A stretch of 64,000 nt of DNA, taken from the NCBI RefSeq assembly GCF_016757965.1, contig NZ_JAEKIW010000003.1, forward strand, positions 62,001-126,000. Reading direction: 5' to 3'. A program made the translations under genes and the position numbers. Each line of letters opens with the position of its first letter. Within the stretch, counting starts at the first letter, position 1. The notes under the pieces were generated by a model. The model saw only the letters and a program-made list of their open reading frames with translations. It did no database searches and was not told the DNA's origin. The DNA comes from Archaeoglobus neptunius. GTDB lineage: Archaea; Halobacteriota; Archaeoglobi; Archaeoglobales; Archaeoglobaceae. Of the stretch, positions 52,037-61,326 are shown one piece after another.

Positions 52037-53303
52037 AGTCTGCCCCAACCCCTACGGGAGCGATGATGCAGAGTATGTGAAATTTTACTGCAACTCCTCC
52101 TGTGTTCTTACCGACGGTGAAGGTAAAGTTGAGGCCGGTAAAGGGCTCCATGTTGCCGCCAGGAATCCTGAAGAGTTCGAGAGACATTTTGGTGCGAAAG
52201 CCGACATCCAGCTCCCACGTAGCCTGGCCCTTTCGAATCGAGGGGAAGAGATATGTGTAAACGAGGACTGTTTTCGTTATGGACGTGATATCCGAGTTCT
52301 CGACGACGGAGTTGTGTATTACCGAACATCGGGTGGGTGGGACTTCAGATACGAGGACTGGACCAATTTCACATGCATAACAGAAAATGTTAAAGGAAGG
52401 CTGATAATAACTCCAGCGGACTTCAACCTGGGAGATGGATGGATCGTTGCCTCATACACCTTTTCATCCCCCATAAGACCTGCAAAACTCTATGTTGATG
52501 GAAATCCACCCTCCTTACCATGCAGAGAACTAAAAATTTCTCCAGCAGTGTTTCTATCCTCCAGCTCATACAGGCATTTCCATTATAAATTTGCTATAAG
52601 GGGTGACAGAGTCGTGATAACAACAGAAAACTGGCAGTTCACGAATAAGGGATACATAGTTGAGTTTGAAAGCAAAAACGTTTCGACAGCACTGCACAAT
52701 CTACTGAAAAACGACGAAAGATATGCTGGAAAAAATCCTGAATACTGCTCCGAATGGAGATACAGGAAAGGTGAGGGTGGTAGGGCTTTAAATTTCAGGG
52801 CAAACTTAACACTTTTTATCCTTCCAGACTGCAATCCGGTACTTGATTTTATCTCCTCTGCAAAAAACCGTCTGTATATCATAGCACCATATATGAATCT
52901 GAAATGGTATTCCGATCACGGAATTCTGAATGCAATAAAAAAGGCAAAGGTCAATGGCTCCAGAGTAAGGATTTTTCTGGATGAAAGGTACGCAGATGAT
53001 AAAACTTTGAAAATTCTGAAAGAGGAAGGGGTTGATATAACATTGCTGAAAAACCTGCACGGCAAGGCGGTGGTTTCAGATGACAGAGTTCTCATCACAT
53101 CCGCAAACATGAATATGTTTGGACTGAAGCTAAACAGAGAAATTGGAATTATTATAAGCAGCAAAAAAGTTTCAGATTTCGTTGTAAATGACATTGAAAG
53201 TGGAAGCGGTACTGTGATACTTCCAGACCTTATCATTTCTCTTACAGCTTTCGTATCCTCTGCAGCTATCTTCATTCGATTCAGAATGAAGGATAAGCTT
53301 TAA
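51990..53303 (+). CDS. Secreted/membrane-anchored LTD-PLD protein
   Basis: A 437-residue protein. Residues 1-16 are a signal peptide ([15 protein letters not shown]). Residues 18-100 look like a lamin-tail domain ([33 protein letters not shown]). Then come two phospholipase-D halves: [18 protein letters not shown] near 205, where the HKD spacing is off by one, and [20 protein letters not shown] near 355, a proper HxKx4D. A C-terminal membrane helix ([17 protein letters not shown]) anchors it. Probable extracellular nuclease or lipase. Seven or more cysteines may form disulfides. It starts inside mptA. Confidence 0.8.
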   Translation: MKLALLVLLLTAQILEVCPNPYGSDDAEYVKFYCNSSCVLTDGEGKVEAGKGLHVAARNPEEFERHFGAKADIQLPRSLALSNRGEEICVNEDCFRYGRDIRVLDDGVVYYRTSGGWDFRYEDWTNFTCITENVKGRLIITPADFNLGDGWIVASYTFSSPIRPAKLYVDGNPPSLPCRELKISPAVFLSSSSYRHFHYKFAIRGDRVVITTENWQFTNKGYIVEFESKNVSTALHNLLKNDERYAGKNPEYCSEWRYRKGEGGRALNFRANLTLFILPDCNPVLDFISSAKNRLYIIAPYMNLKWYSDHGILNAIKKAKVNGSRVRIFLDERYADDKTLKILKEEGVDITLLKNLHGKAVVSDDRVLITSANMNMFGLKLNREIGIIISSKKVSDFVVNDIESGSGTVILPDLIISLTAFVSSAAIFIRFRMKDKL

Positions 53304-53338
53304 TTATCACCTATAACAAGATAAGGTGAGGTGTCAGG

Positions 53339-53974
53339 ATGGGATTAATGATCGCTCTCAGAAAAAGGTTCGGATTCATACTGAGACTGTTCTTTAAAAA
53401 AGATAAAATGAGGATCGGTATTTACGGCCCTCCAAACGCCGGAAAAACAACTCTTGCCAACCGTATTTTAAGAGACTGGACCGGAGATATTATAGGCTCG
53501 CCGAGCGACGTTCCGCATGAGACGAGGAGGGCGAGGTTAAGGGAGGGTGTAAAAATCGAGGTTGATGGCAAGTCTCTAACGATAGATATTGTTGACACCC
53601 CGGGCCTGGCCACAAAGATAGATTTTCAGGAGTTCCTTAAGTACGGGCTTGAAGAGGAGGAAGCAAGAAGAAGAGCAAAGGAGGCTACGGAGGGCGTTAT
53701 TGAGGCAATAAAATGGCTTGACGATCTCGATGGTGTGCTGCTGGTTATGGACGCTACCGAAGATCCGTTCACCCAGGTAAACGTGACCATCGTCGGAAAC
53801 ATGGAGGCAAGAAAGCTTCCTCTGCTGATCGTTGCAAATAAAATAGACCTGCCCACAGCCTCACCGGCAAGAATCAAATCTGCATTCCCGCAGCATCCTG
53901 TTGTGCCAATTTCAGCGTTGAAGGGCATTAATATAGATTCCCTTTACAAGGCGATGGCCGAGAGGTTTGGCTAA
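53339..53974 (+). CDS. Era-like small GTPase of a conserved archaeal operon
   Basis: A 211-residue GTPase. A hydrophobic basic N terminus (GLMIALRKRFGFILRLFFKK) may bind membrane. Then P loop GIYGPPNAGKTTLAN, switch II VDTPGLATKIDF and NKxD in VANKIDLPTASPA, with ISALKG as G5. It is followed by DUF2073 and a zinc-ribbon gene, a three-gene set kept together in many euryarchaea. Its role is unknown. GGTGAGGTG precedes the ATG. Confidence 0.85.
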   Translation: MGLMIALRKRFGFILRLFFKKDKMRIGIYGPPNAGKTTLANRILRDWTGDIIGSPSDVPHETRRARLREGVKIEVDGKSLTIDIVDTPGLATKIDFQEFLKYGLEEEEARRRAKEATEGVIEAIKWLDDLDGVLLVMDATEDPFTQVNVTIVGNMEARKLPLLIVANKIDLPTASPARIKSAFPQHPVVPISALKGINIDSLYKAMAERFG

Positions 53975-53984
53975 GGTGGTGACG

Positions 53985-54332
53985 ATGGAAGGAGTTCAGA
54001 TGAATTTAATATCTAAGGATATGCTCGAAAGAATGCCTTCAATGGAGAAACTCAGAATGATTCTTGACAGTGTTAAAGAGGGAAAAATCGTCGTTCTCGA
54101 AACAGGACTTACTCCCGAGGAGGAGGCAAAGCTCATCGAAATGACCATGCTGGAAATCGATCATGAAAAATTCATAGGAATCGAAGTAGAATCATATCCT
54201 GCGAGGGAGGAGTCATTTCTATCGAAGCTTTTCGGGAAAAGGAAAGGCAGATTGACCGTAATAGGACCGGCAAACAGACTGAAAACTCTTGAAAAACAGG
54301 AAGATGTTATTAAAGCTCTTGTTCAGATTTAG
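53985..54332 (+). CDS. DUF2073 family protein
   Basis: A 115-residue archaeal protein: VQMNLISKDMLERMPSMEKL, VKEGKIVVLETGLTPEEEAK and DHEKFIGIEVESYP are characteristic of DUF2073. The ATG at 53985 follows AGGTGGTGA; the upstream in-frame TTG at 53967 lies inside the GTPase gene. It is the second gene of the GTPase operon; function unknown. Confidence 0.88.
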   Translation: MEGVQMNLISKDMLERMPSMEKLRMILDSVKEGKIVVLETGLTPEEEAKLIEMTMLEIDHEKFIGIEVESYPAREESFLSKLFGKRKGRLTVIGPANRLKTLEKQEDVIKALVQI

Positions 54333-54340
54333 TGGTAACC

Positions 54341-54667
54341 ATGCCCCACAGATGTACAAAGTGCGGCAAGCTGTACCCGAGCGGGGACATGAGGATACTC
54401 AACGGATGTGAATGCGGAAACAACAAGTTCCTGTACGTTCCTGAGAAGCGGGAGGTTGAACCGGTCGAGGTTGAGCAGGAGATTACGAGAGAACTGACAG
54501 AGATGGGGATAGAAACCGTGAGAATTATCTCTCCCGGAAGATATGAGATAAACATCGAGAGACTTCTACAGGGAGAGGGGATAGTTATAGCACTTCAGGA
54601 GGATGGCAGATATATCATACACCTGCCATCTTTATTAAAAAAGAGAGGACAGAAAAAGTTTAAATAA
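54341..54667 (+). CDS. Zinc-ribbon protein (COG3364-like)
   Basis: A 108-residue protein with an N-terminal zinc ribbon (MPHRCTKCGKLYPSGD and NGCECGNNKFLYVP) and a second domain (ELTEMGIETVRIISPGRYEI) ending in a basic tail. It closes the GTPase-DUF2073 operon. Binding of nucleic acid is plausible. A GTG at 54332 that overlaps the previous stop is an alternative start. Confidence 0.82.
   Translation: MPHRCTKCGKLYPSGDMRILNGCECGNNKFLYVPEKREVEPVEVEQEITRELTEMGIETVRIISPGRYEINIERLLQGEGIVIALQEDGRYIIHLPSLLKKRGQKKFK
54658..54667 (+). promoter_or_regulatory. TATA box of the second PAS kinase
   Basis: GTTTAAATAA is centred 28 nt before the ATG at 54690, within the end of the zinc-ribbon gene. Confidence 0.55.
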
Positions 54668-54689
54668 CTAGATTTTCAGGTTGTTTGAA

Positions 54690-56051
54690 ATGAGGTTATT
54701 CGATGCAGAATTTTGGAAGCTTGTATCTGATAAATCTCTTGCTGCCATTTACATAACAGATGAAAATGGAAAGGTTCTTTACGTGAACGACATCGTTGTG
54801 AGAGCTACCGGGTACACGAAAGAGGAGATCTACAGAATGGAGAGCATATTTGACCTTTCTCATCCCGAGGACAGGGAGGATCTGATCAGGAGATTTAGGG
54901 AAGTTTCAGGAGCCGAGCCTCTGTTCTACGAGTCCCGGTATATAACAAAGGATGGCAGAGAGAGGTGGGTGTGGGGATACACAGTAGCGGTTGAGTTTGC
55001 AGGGCAAAAATTCATAATAGGAAACTGGATTGACGTCACCAGAGCCAAGAAGCTTGAACAACGACTTAAGGAAAGTGAAGAATTCTACAAAACCCTCGTA
55101 GAAGACTCTCTAACTCCGATATACCTCATACAGGATGGGGTGATGGTTTACGTAAACAGGGCTTTTGAGGATGCAACGGGCTACAGAAGAGAGGAGATAA
55201 TAGGAAAGAGCCCCTTTTTTATAATCCACCCCGAAGACAGAGAAATTGTACAAAAAAGGTATCTGGAAAGGGAAAAAGGGCTCAGAGAGACCGAAACATA
55301 TAGCTGGAGAATTATAACCAAAAGCGGGGACGTTAGGTGGGTTACGGCAAGACCGGGTAAGGTAACCTACAGGGGTAAACCTGCAGTTGCTGCCACTGCA
55401 ATCGATACAACGGAAATTTACCTGCTTACAGAAGAGTTAAAGAGAAGGGGTGAGTATCTGGCTTTCCTGAACAAGGTTATGCGGCACGATATAGCCAACG
55501 CAATAACTGCAATCAGAATCTCGATTGAGATGGTCATGGAGTCTCCGGAGCGTGCAAAAAAGATGCTGCCGCTTGCCATGAAAAAGGCAGACTACATCAT
55601 AAAACTTATCAATGACTCGAGGGAGCTTGAAAAGGCTCTTGAAGAGTTGAAACCAGTTAATCTTGCCGACATCGTAAGAGAACTCCTTGAGGTCTACAGG
55701 GATAACGATATATCAGCAAAAATCGAAGATGTTGTGGTTATGGCCAATGAGGGGATCAGAACCGTGATAAACAACATCATTCACAACGCTCTTGTCCACG
55801 GCAGATCCGGAGTTAAAGTTGAGGTATGTTCAAATGAGAAAAACGGGATTGTGAGAGTGTCTGATCTCGGAGATGGTATTCCCGACGAATTGAAGGACAA
55901 AATCTTTGAGGAAGGGTTCACGACCGGAGAGGGGACGGGTCTGGGACTGTACATCGCCAGAAAAATAGTTGAAATATACGGGGGAAAAATCGAAGTAAAG
56001 GATAACGTACCAAAGGGATGCATCTTTGAAATAATAATACCTAAAAATTAA
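54690..56051 (+). CDS. PAS-PAS sensor histidine kinase (paralogue of the 2167 gene)
   Basis: A 453-residue soluble kinase with the same plan as the kinase at 2167: PAS (FWKLVSDKSLAAIYITDENG onward), PAS with VRWVTARPGKVTYRGKPAVA, phospho-acceptor VMRHDIANAITAIRISIEM, N box NNIIHNALVHG, and ATP boxes DLGDGIPDEL and GEGTGLGLYIARKI. The two share long stretches, so they arose by duplication. The ATG at 54690 is supported by a TATA box; the TTG at 54681 is rejected. No response regulator nearby. Confidence 0.9.
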   Translation: MRLFDAEFWKLVSDKSLAAIYITDENGKVLYVNDIVVRATGYTKEEIYRMESIFDLSHPEDREDLIRRFREVSGAEPLFYESRYITKDGRERWVWGYTVAVEFAGQKFIIGNWIDVTRAKKLEQRLKESEEFYKTLVEDSLTPIYLIQDGVMVYVNRAFEDATGYRREEIIGKSPFFIIHPEDREIVQKRYLEREKGLRETETYSWRIITKSGDVRWVTARPGKVTYRGKPAVAATAIDTTEIYLLTEELKRRGEYLAFLNKVMRHDIANAITAIRISIEMVMESPERAKKMLPLAMKKADYIIKLINDSRELEKALEELKPVNLADIVRELLEVYRDNDISAKIEDVVVMANEGIRTVINNIIHNALVHGRSGVKVEVCSNEKNGIVRVSDLGDGIPDELKDKIFEEGFTTGEGTGLGLYIARKIVEIYGGKIEVKDNVPKGCIFEIIIPKN

Positions 56052-56434
56052 AATGGGAGAGTGAGTGCCTCGGTAGGACACACCTTTGTGCAGGCTCCGC
56101 AGTGCACGCACTTCTCAGCTTCAACAATAACTCTCTTCTCACCATTGAATTTCAGTGCCTCGGTAGGACAGATGCTGATGCATGCTCCGCAGTGCACGCA
56201 CTTCTCATCGTCCTTCTGGACGGCTCCGACCAGCTCAATAACGTCTACTCCCTGGGTTTTCAAAATTTCTTCAACTTCCTTTGCCTTTTCGTCTTCAACC
56301 TCTATCAGAATCTCGCCCCTTCTCGCCCCCACAGATGCCCTCAGTATGTTTATGAGAGCACCTGTTTTGAGTGTTGTTCTGGAGAGCACAGGTTCCGTAA
56401 CAGTTCTCGAATCAAAGTGAAGAACCATTCTCAT
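56048..56434 (-). CDS. NIL-domain ferredoxin (partner of aspartate semialdehyde sulfurtransferase)
   Basis: A 128-residue protein. Residues 1-70 are a NIL domain (MRMVLHFDSRTVTEPVLSRT, RRGEILIEVEDEKAKEVEEI), and residues 75-128 hold two [4Fe-4S] motifs (CVHCGACISICPTEAL and CVHCGACTKVCPTEAL). The homologue MA1822 supports homocysteine formation together with a DUF39 protein, encoded immediately upstream here with a 5-bp gap. The two cluster repeats are nearly identical in DNA as well as protein. Confidence 0.92.
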   Translation of the reverse strand: MRMVLHFDSRTVTEPVLSRTTLKTGALINILRASVGARRGEILIEVEDEKAKEVEEILKTQGVDVIELVGAVQKDDEKCVHCGACISICPTEALKFNGEKRVIVEAEKCVHCGACTKVCPTEALTLPF

Positions 56435-56439
56435 TTCTA

Positions 56440-57915
56440 TCACCTCGCAAGCAGTCTGCTCAGATCTTCACTTGTAACAATTCCGAGCACATTTCTCTTT
56501 GAGTCCACAACTGGAAGTGCCGAGATGCTGTTTTTCTCCATTTTCCTTGCTGCGATCTCAACAGGCTCCTCTGGAAACGTCACCACAACATTTTTTGTCA
56601 TGACTTCTGAAACTGTGCCTGCCTTCTTCAGAGCGACGGCCTTTGCGACATCCCAGGATGTGACTATTCCTATAAGCTTGCCATCCTTCACGACCGGCAG
56701 GTGATTAACGCCCTTTTCAATGATAAGTTTTGCAGCATCCTCTATACCTGTATCAGGTGAGATTGTGAAGGCCTTAACCATCACACTCTTCACGACTCTG
56801 ATCTCCCTCTGCCTCATAGGTTTGAAGACTTCTTCCCGCGGAATTCTGTCTACAGGACTCGTAAGCAGAAACTCACCTTTCTCTATCTGCCTTTTGAGCT
56901 CATTCATTATCCTTTCTGCCATGTAGAAACTCGACAACGGGGACGTTCTCACTTCCTCCCCGTTTATCTCAACCTTTCCGCTTATAAGCTCCTCATAGGT
57001 CACCTTTCTTACAACGGGCCTTCCCCTTCTTGCAACTCCGAAATCGAGTATTTTCGTTTCAATTTCACTGTTCCTAACTGCAGTAAACTTTGCCATTTCA
57101 GCATCCAGTATCGGAATTGGAATGCCTATACCCACAAATAGAGTGGCACCATATCCCGGGAAGTACGCACCTTTCATGTACTCCGGGTCCATTTCCCTGA
57201 GATTTCCTTTCACCATCAGTGTACCGTACGGTGGAGCGTGCTGAGTCCCTTCCCCGATAACGTATCCCTTGGCACCGCACAGGAATATCCTTGTTCCCAC
57301 CCCAATTGTACGGTATTCCGGATCGTTATTCAGCGGAGAGATCTCTCCTGTTCCGGCAAACGTTACATTCCCGAAGTTCGGGAGAAGTGTTCCCATGTAA
57401 GTTCTCAGAATTCTGTTTGAGCTGTTTGTGGCTGCATTATACCTCTGATAGGCATTTCTCGGATTCAGCATTACTGCCTGATTCACGTCATCCAGAGAAA
57501 TTTCAGTGACAATCTCTTTTCTGGGATAACAGTCCGTTCCGTATGCTGTAGCTCTCAGCTCAACCTCCTTGCCCTCAACAAGCGTCTCGATTACATGCCC
57601 TCCTCCGTAGCCCTCTTCAGTTTCGGAAAGCTGGGTTGCTCCGAGATAAGCATCAACGGCAGCGACACCTGTATATGCCTCAACATCGTTAAGCCAGACT
57701 CTTTGCATTTTTATCGGAGGATCGGAATGGCCAAAATTGAAAAACGCACCGCTCGAACACATTGCACCAAATGTTCCGGTTGTGACCACATCCACCTCCT
57801 TTGCTGCCTGCTCCGGACCAAGTTCAGCAACAATTTCCTTCATTTCCGCCGCTGTGACAACCCTTACATTTCCCTCTCTGATTTTCTGGTTTATCTCCTC
57901 TACCGACTTGACCAT
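56440..57915 (-). CDS. L-aspartate semialdehyde sulfurtransferase (DUF39) with two CBS domains
   Basis: A 491-residue protein. Residues 1-360 are the DUF39 domain, with the two cysteines expected for persulfide chemistry in FGAMCSSGAFFNFGHSD and YGTDCYPRKEIV, and GYGGGHVIETLVEGKEVELR. Residues 370-491 are a CBS pair (HLPVVKDGKLIGIVTSWDVA, ALPVVDSKRNVLGIVTSEDL), which may sense adenosyl ligands such as SAM. MA1821-type enzymes turn aspartate semialdehyde into homocysteine with sulfide. The ATG at 57915 follows CAGGAGT. CBS and ferredoxin partners point to regulated methionine synthesis. Confidence 0.9.
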   Translation of the reverse strand: MVKSVEEINQKIREGNVRVVTAAEMKEIVAELGPEQAAKEVDVVTTGTFGAMCSSGAFFNFGHSDPPIKMQRVWLNDVEAYTGVAAVDAYLGATQLSETEEGYGGGHVIETLVEGKEVELRATAYGTDCYPRKEIVTEISLDDVNQAVMLNPRNAYQRYNAATNSSNRILRTYMGTLLPNFGNVTFAGTGEISPLNNDPEYRTIGVGTRIFLCGAKGYVIGEGTQHAPPYGTLMVKGNLREMDPEYMKGAYFPGYGATLFVGIGIPIPILDAEMAKFTAVRNSEIETKILDFGVARRGRPVVRKVTYEELISGKVEINGEEVRTSPLSSFYMAERIMNELKRQIEKGEFLLTSPVDRIPREEVFKPMRQREIRVVKSVMVKAFTISPDTGIEDAAKLIIEKGVNHLPVVKDGKLIGIVTSWDVAKAVALKKAGTVSEVMTKNVVVTFPEEPVEIAARKMEKNSISALPVVDSKRNVLGIVTSEDLSRLLAR

Positions 57916-58007
57916 GCTACTCCTGATGACGTCCAAGTATATAAATGTTTGTAATCTGAAATCAGTGTTAAATTACAAATAGTAATAAAGAAAATGAAAA
58001 AATATAA

Positions 58008-58904
58008 TTATTTTTTAATTCCATAGAAATCATACCACCCTCCTCTGCTCCCCGGCTTCAGCTTCTTGTCGCCGATATACCCAGAAAGCACCAGCTTTTT
58101 CAGCGTGTTTGGCGGAGCATAGTGCTTCTCTTTCGTCTCTTCGTAGAGATACTCGGCTATGTGCAGCGCTGTATCCAGGCCTATCAGGTCCATCAGCTCA
58201 AACGGTCCCATCGGGAAGCCAAAGGCAAGTCTGCACATTTCGTCAATTTCTCTAATTCCGCCAATTCCCATCTCAAAAAGTCTCACCGCTTCAACAAGCC
58301 ACGAATTGATGAACCTAGTTGTGAAAAATCCCGGACCGTCTCCAGCTTCAATGGGTATCTTTCCAAATTTCCTCGACAGCTCAACGGTCAGGTCAAATGT
58401 TTCATCAGAAGTTAAAGCGCCCCTCACTACCTCAATCAGCTTCATCACCGGAGCGGGATTGAACCAGTGCATTCCTATAAACCTGTCCTTCCTATCAACG
58501 GCAGTTGCCAGATCGGATATCATTATTCCAGAAGTGTTGGAAGCAATTATCGCTTCCGGCTTGCAGATTTTGTCAAGCTGCGAGAATATTTTCTTTTTCA
58601 GATCTGCATTCTCCGTAACAGCCTCGATGATGAAATCTGCATCTTTAAGACTGTCAAGAGACGTTGAAGTCTTTATCCTTGCCATGCACGCCTTTGCATC
58701 TTCTTCACTCATTTTTCCTTTCTCAACAAGTCTTTTCAGCCCGAAGGGTCCGGACTCAATCAGTTCCAGTGCTTTTTTCAGAACCTCCTCGCTGATGTCG
58801 ACCAGTACCACCTCATATCCCGCCTTTGCTGCAACCTGAGCAATTCCATGCCCCATCACTCCAGCACCAACAACTCCAATAACTTTAACGTCTTCCAGTT
58901 TCAA
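58008..58904 (-). CDS. 3-hydroxyacyl-CoA dehydrogenase
   Basis: A 298-residue NAD enzyme: GVVGAGVMGHGIAQVAAKAG (Rossmann), ASNTSGIMISDLA, the catalytic His in GMHWFNPAPVMKLIEVV and DGPGFFTTRFINSWLVEA. It oxidises 3-hydroxyacyl-CoA in beta-oxidation; with the crotonase at 32.2 kb it points to fatty-acid degradation. Confidence 0.93.
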   Translation of the reverse strand: MKLEDVKVIGVVGAGVMGHGIAQVAAKAGYEVVLVDISEEVLKKALELIESGPFGLKRLVEKGKMSEEDAKACMARIKTSTSLDSLKDADFIIEAVTENADLKKKIFSQLDKICKPEAIIASNTSGIMISDLATAVDRKDRFIGMHWFNPAPVMKLIEVVRGALTSDETFDLTVELSRKFGKIPIEAGDGPGFFTTRFINSWLVEAVRLFEMGIGGIREIDEMCRLAFGFPMGPFELMDLIGLDTALHIAEYLYEETKEKHYAPPNTLKKLVLSGYIGDKKLKPGSRGGWYDFYGIKK

Positions 58905-59019
58905 ATCACCACCTCCTCTGAAATTTCAACTTATTAAAAAATACTTAAGGCTTCTTGTTTTTTTAAAAATTACATTCAGGTCAGGAAAGGATTAAGTATG
59001 CAAAACTGAAAATTAACCA

Positions 59020-59964
59020 ATGGACTTCGGCCTACCACTGATTGCAGCTTTTGCAATTGCATTCGCAATAGGATCGAACGACACGAGCAATTCATTCGGA
59101 ATCTGTGTTGGATGCGGATTGCTCACAATCAGAAGGGCGGTTTACATTCTCTTTATTCTCGTGCTGCTGGGATTTCTGTTTGGCGGGGGCAATGTGATGC
59201 AAACAGTTGGCGGAAAAATTGTCGAGCTGAACGGAGTGATCGTTTCCATCTCCCTCATGATATCTTCTGCAGCAATTGTGGTGGCAAATTACCTACGTAC
59301 ACCAGTTTCAAGTCATCAGGCCATAGTTATGAGTCTGATAGGCTCGGCCTTTGCACTGGGGAGGGAAATTGACCTATCAACCGTAACCAAGATAATTTTA
59401 TCCTGGATAATATCCCCATTTGGTGCCCTTGCAATCTCCATTCTCATTTACTGGATTATGGAGCGCACCCTTTCTGGAAAACCTGCTCTGAAGGTTGAGA
59501 GAATTTTGAGGGTGTTTCTGCTGATTGGAGCCTCGGTAATCGGTTTCAATACAGGCGCTAATGAGCTCGCAACAGCCCTAGCTCCAGCAATATGGTTCGG
59601 AACTATGAGTGTTCTTGAAGGGGCCGTGGTTGGAGCCACAATGCTATTTTTGGGAGCGTGGTTTATCAGTGCGAGAGTTGCTGAGTCTGTTGGAAAGGGA
59701 ATTACGGCTCTCGACCCATTTTCCGGTTTTGCTGCACAGTTCGCAGCGGGACTGACAGTTTTACTTTTCACGTACCTTGGTATGCCTGTGTCCACAACAT
59801 ACTGCACCGTGGGCTCGATTACGGGTGTAGGGCTGTACAAGGGATTCAAGGGGGTGAGATTCGCTTTTCTGAAAAGAATAATACTGAGCTGGATCTTCAC
59901 CCCATTTACCGCATTTTTCATCAGCTTCGCAGTTACAATTGCCGTTTCTCAATTAACCGCCTGA
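59020..59964 (+). CDS. pit: PiT-family inorganic phosphate transporter
   Basis: A 314-residue permease with the PiT signature in both halves: AIGSNDTSNSFGICVGCGLL near residue 16 and GFNTGANELATALAPAIWFG near 172, plus LRTPVSSHQAIVMSLIGSAF and LGMPVSTTYCTVGSITGVGL. About ten helices. Probably works with the AbrB-PhoU regulator at 61.3 kb. Confidence 0.92.
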   Translation: MDFGLPLIAAFAIAFAIGSNDTSNSFGICVGCGLLTIRRAVYILFILVLLGFLFGGGNVMQTVGGKIVELNGVIVSISLMISSAAIVVANYLRTPVSSHQAIVMSLIGSAFALGREIDLSTVTKIILSWIISPFGALAISILIYWIMERTLSGKPALKVERILRVFLLIGASVIGFNTGANELATALAPAIWFGTMSVLEGAVVGATMLFLGAWFISARVAESVGKGITALDPFSGFAAQFAAGLTVLLFTYLGMPVSTTYCTVGSITGVGLYKGFKGVRFAFLKRIILSWIFTPFTAFFISFAVTIAVSQLTA

Positions 59965-60625
59965 ACCTCATTGCATCGTCAAACATGTGGATGTTGTTGA
60001 ACATCACATAGCCGTCCTTATCTACCATCTCCGCCAGCTTTTCAAGTTCCTCATCCGTATACTTGTGCTTGTAATTAAAACCATGGAGCCTGAAGTAAAC
60101 AATCTCACCGTAAAGCTGACTGACAACAAACGGATCGACGACATGTACCAAATCCAGCTCCCTGCATGTTTTCTCGATGCTCTCTTCCCTCCATCCTCTC
60201 GGTTCAAAACCGAAGATGAAGTCCCTCTCGATGCAGTTAAAGAAGTCGCGCATGTTCTGCATGTTCTCCGCACTGTCCTTGAAGCTTTTTGGCGTCTGAA
60301 ACAGTATGAATTTCGCTCTCAGAATTTTCGCAATGTTCCTTGTTACCTCCCAGGCTTCAAAAACCTCTCTGATTGGTTTGAAGAAGCCGCAATCTACCGC
60401 TTTAATCTTTGCTTTTCTGAAAGTTGGACTGGTTGGGGGATGCGTGATCACCTGCCACGCCTTCACCGTGAACTCGAAGTTTTCGGGGGCCATTTTTCTC
60501 CATTTTTCTGCAGTCCTTTCCGATGGGGGTTTGTAAAAGGTTTTTTGAACCTCCACCACTTCGAATGTCTGAAAATACCTGCTCATTCCAGTGGGAAATC
60601 CGCAACACCCAACCTTAATGACCAT
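59933..60625 (-). CDS. DUF72 family protein
   Basis: A 230-residue TIM-barrel protein: KVGCCGFPTGMSRYFQTFEV, VVEVQKTFYKPPSERTAEKW, FEFTVKAWQVITHP and YFRLHGFNYKHKYTDEELEK are DUF72 marks. Function unknown. GTTTTTAAGA at 60644-60653 (minus strand) lies about 23 nt before the ATG at 60625, so codons further upstream are not used. Confidence 0.88.
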   Translation of the reverse strand: MVIKVGCCGFPTGMSRYFQTFEVVEVQKTFYKPPSERTAEKWRKMAPENFEFTVKAWQVITHPPTSPTFRKAKIKAVDCGFFKPIREVFEAWEVTRNIAKILRAKFILFQTPKSFKDSAENMQNMRDFFNCIERDFIFGFEPRGWREESIEKTCRELDLVHVVDPFVVSQLYGEIVYFRLHGFNYKHKYTDEELEKLAEMVDKDGYVMFNNIHMFDDAMRFRRLIEKRQL

Positions 60626-60673
60626 AATGCACATACACACCAATCTTAAAAACATTGTCAACTGATAACCAAA

Positions 60674-60684
60674 AGATATATATG
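60674..60684 (+). promoter_or_regulatory. TATA box of the Yip1-like gene
   Basis: AGATATATATG is centred 27 nt before the ATG at 60706. Confidence 0.55.
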
Positions 60685-60705
60685 CTTTGAAATTTATTTG
60701 CTCCC

Positions 60706-61326
60706 ATGGATTTTCTCACGAATCCGGACAGATTCATGGAAAGGCAGAAAAGCGGAAGGTTTCTCTTACCGGTTTCCATTGTTGCCATCTCTGCCGTGAT
60801 ATCATCGGCAACATCTTACGTTTTAATCCCGACGGTGGTTGAGGTCCTCAAAAAACAGCTCCAGGGAGCGGGCATTACGGGACAGCAGTTGGAGGCAGCG
60901 ATTCAGATCACACAGATCAGCATGATTATTTCTCCTTTCATCGTGACTTTCATTGGCTGGCTAGTTATCTCTGCAATTCTGTACGTCATATCCGGGATTC
61001 TTGGAGGAAACGGCAGTTTCTCGGACCTCACCAAGCTTGTGGCTTTTAGTTATATACCAGCTATAATCCTCAGCCCTGTGACATCCTATCTGGCAGTTGA
61101 GCAGACAAAGTACGCCCTTGCAGGAATTAAGGCCTATGCAATACCAACCGCCATTCTCACCATCTCTGTTGCTGCCTGGCAGGCTGTCTACTGGGCCTTT
61201 GCTGTCAAACATGCGAGAGATCTCGAACTCAGAAAGTCTGCAATGGCCAGCAGCATCGTTTTCATTGGCTACCTGTTACTGACTGCGTCCTCTCTGGTTT
61301 TCTCAGCTCTTTCAGGGACTCCCTAA
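60706..61326 (+). CDS. Yip1-domain membrane protein
   Basis: A 206-residue protein with five predicted helices. It starts with the Yip1-type FLTNPDRFMERQKSG segment and contains FIVTFIGWLVISAILYVISG and FSDLTKLVAFSYIPAIILSP. Role unknown. Its end overlaps the convergent AbrB-PhoU gene by 65 nt, a large overlap for this window. Confidence 0.8.
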   Translation: MDFLTNPDRFMERQKSGRFLLPVSIVAISAVISSATSYVLIPTVVEVLKKQLQGAGITGQQLEAAIQITQISMIISPFIVTFIGWLVISAILYVISGILGGNGSFSDLTKLVAFSYIPAIILSPVTSYLAVEQTKYALAGIKAYAIPTAILTISVAAWQAVYWAFAVKHARDLELRKSAMASSIVFIGYLLLTASSLVFSALSGTP

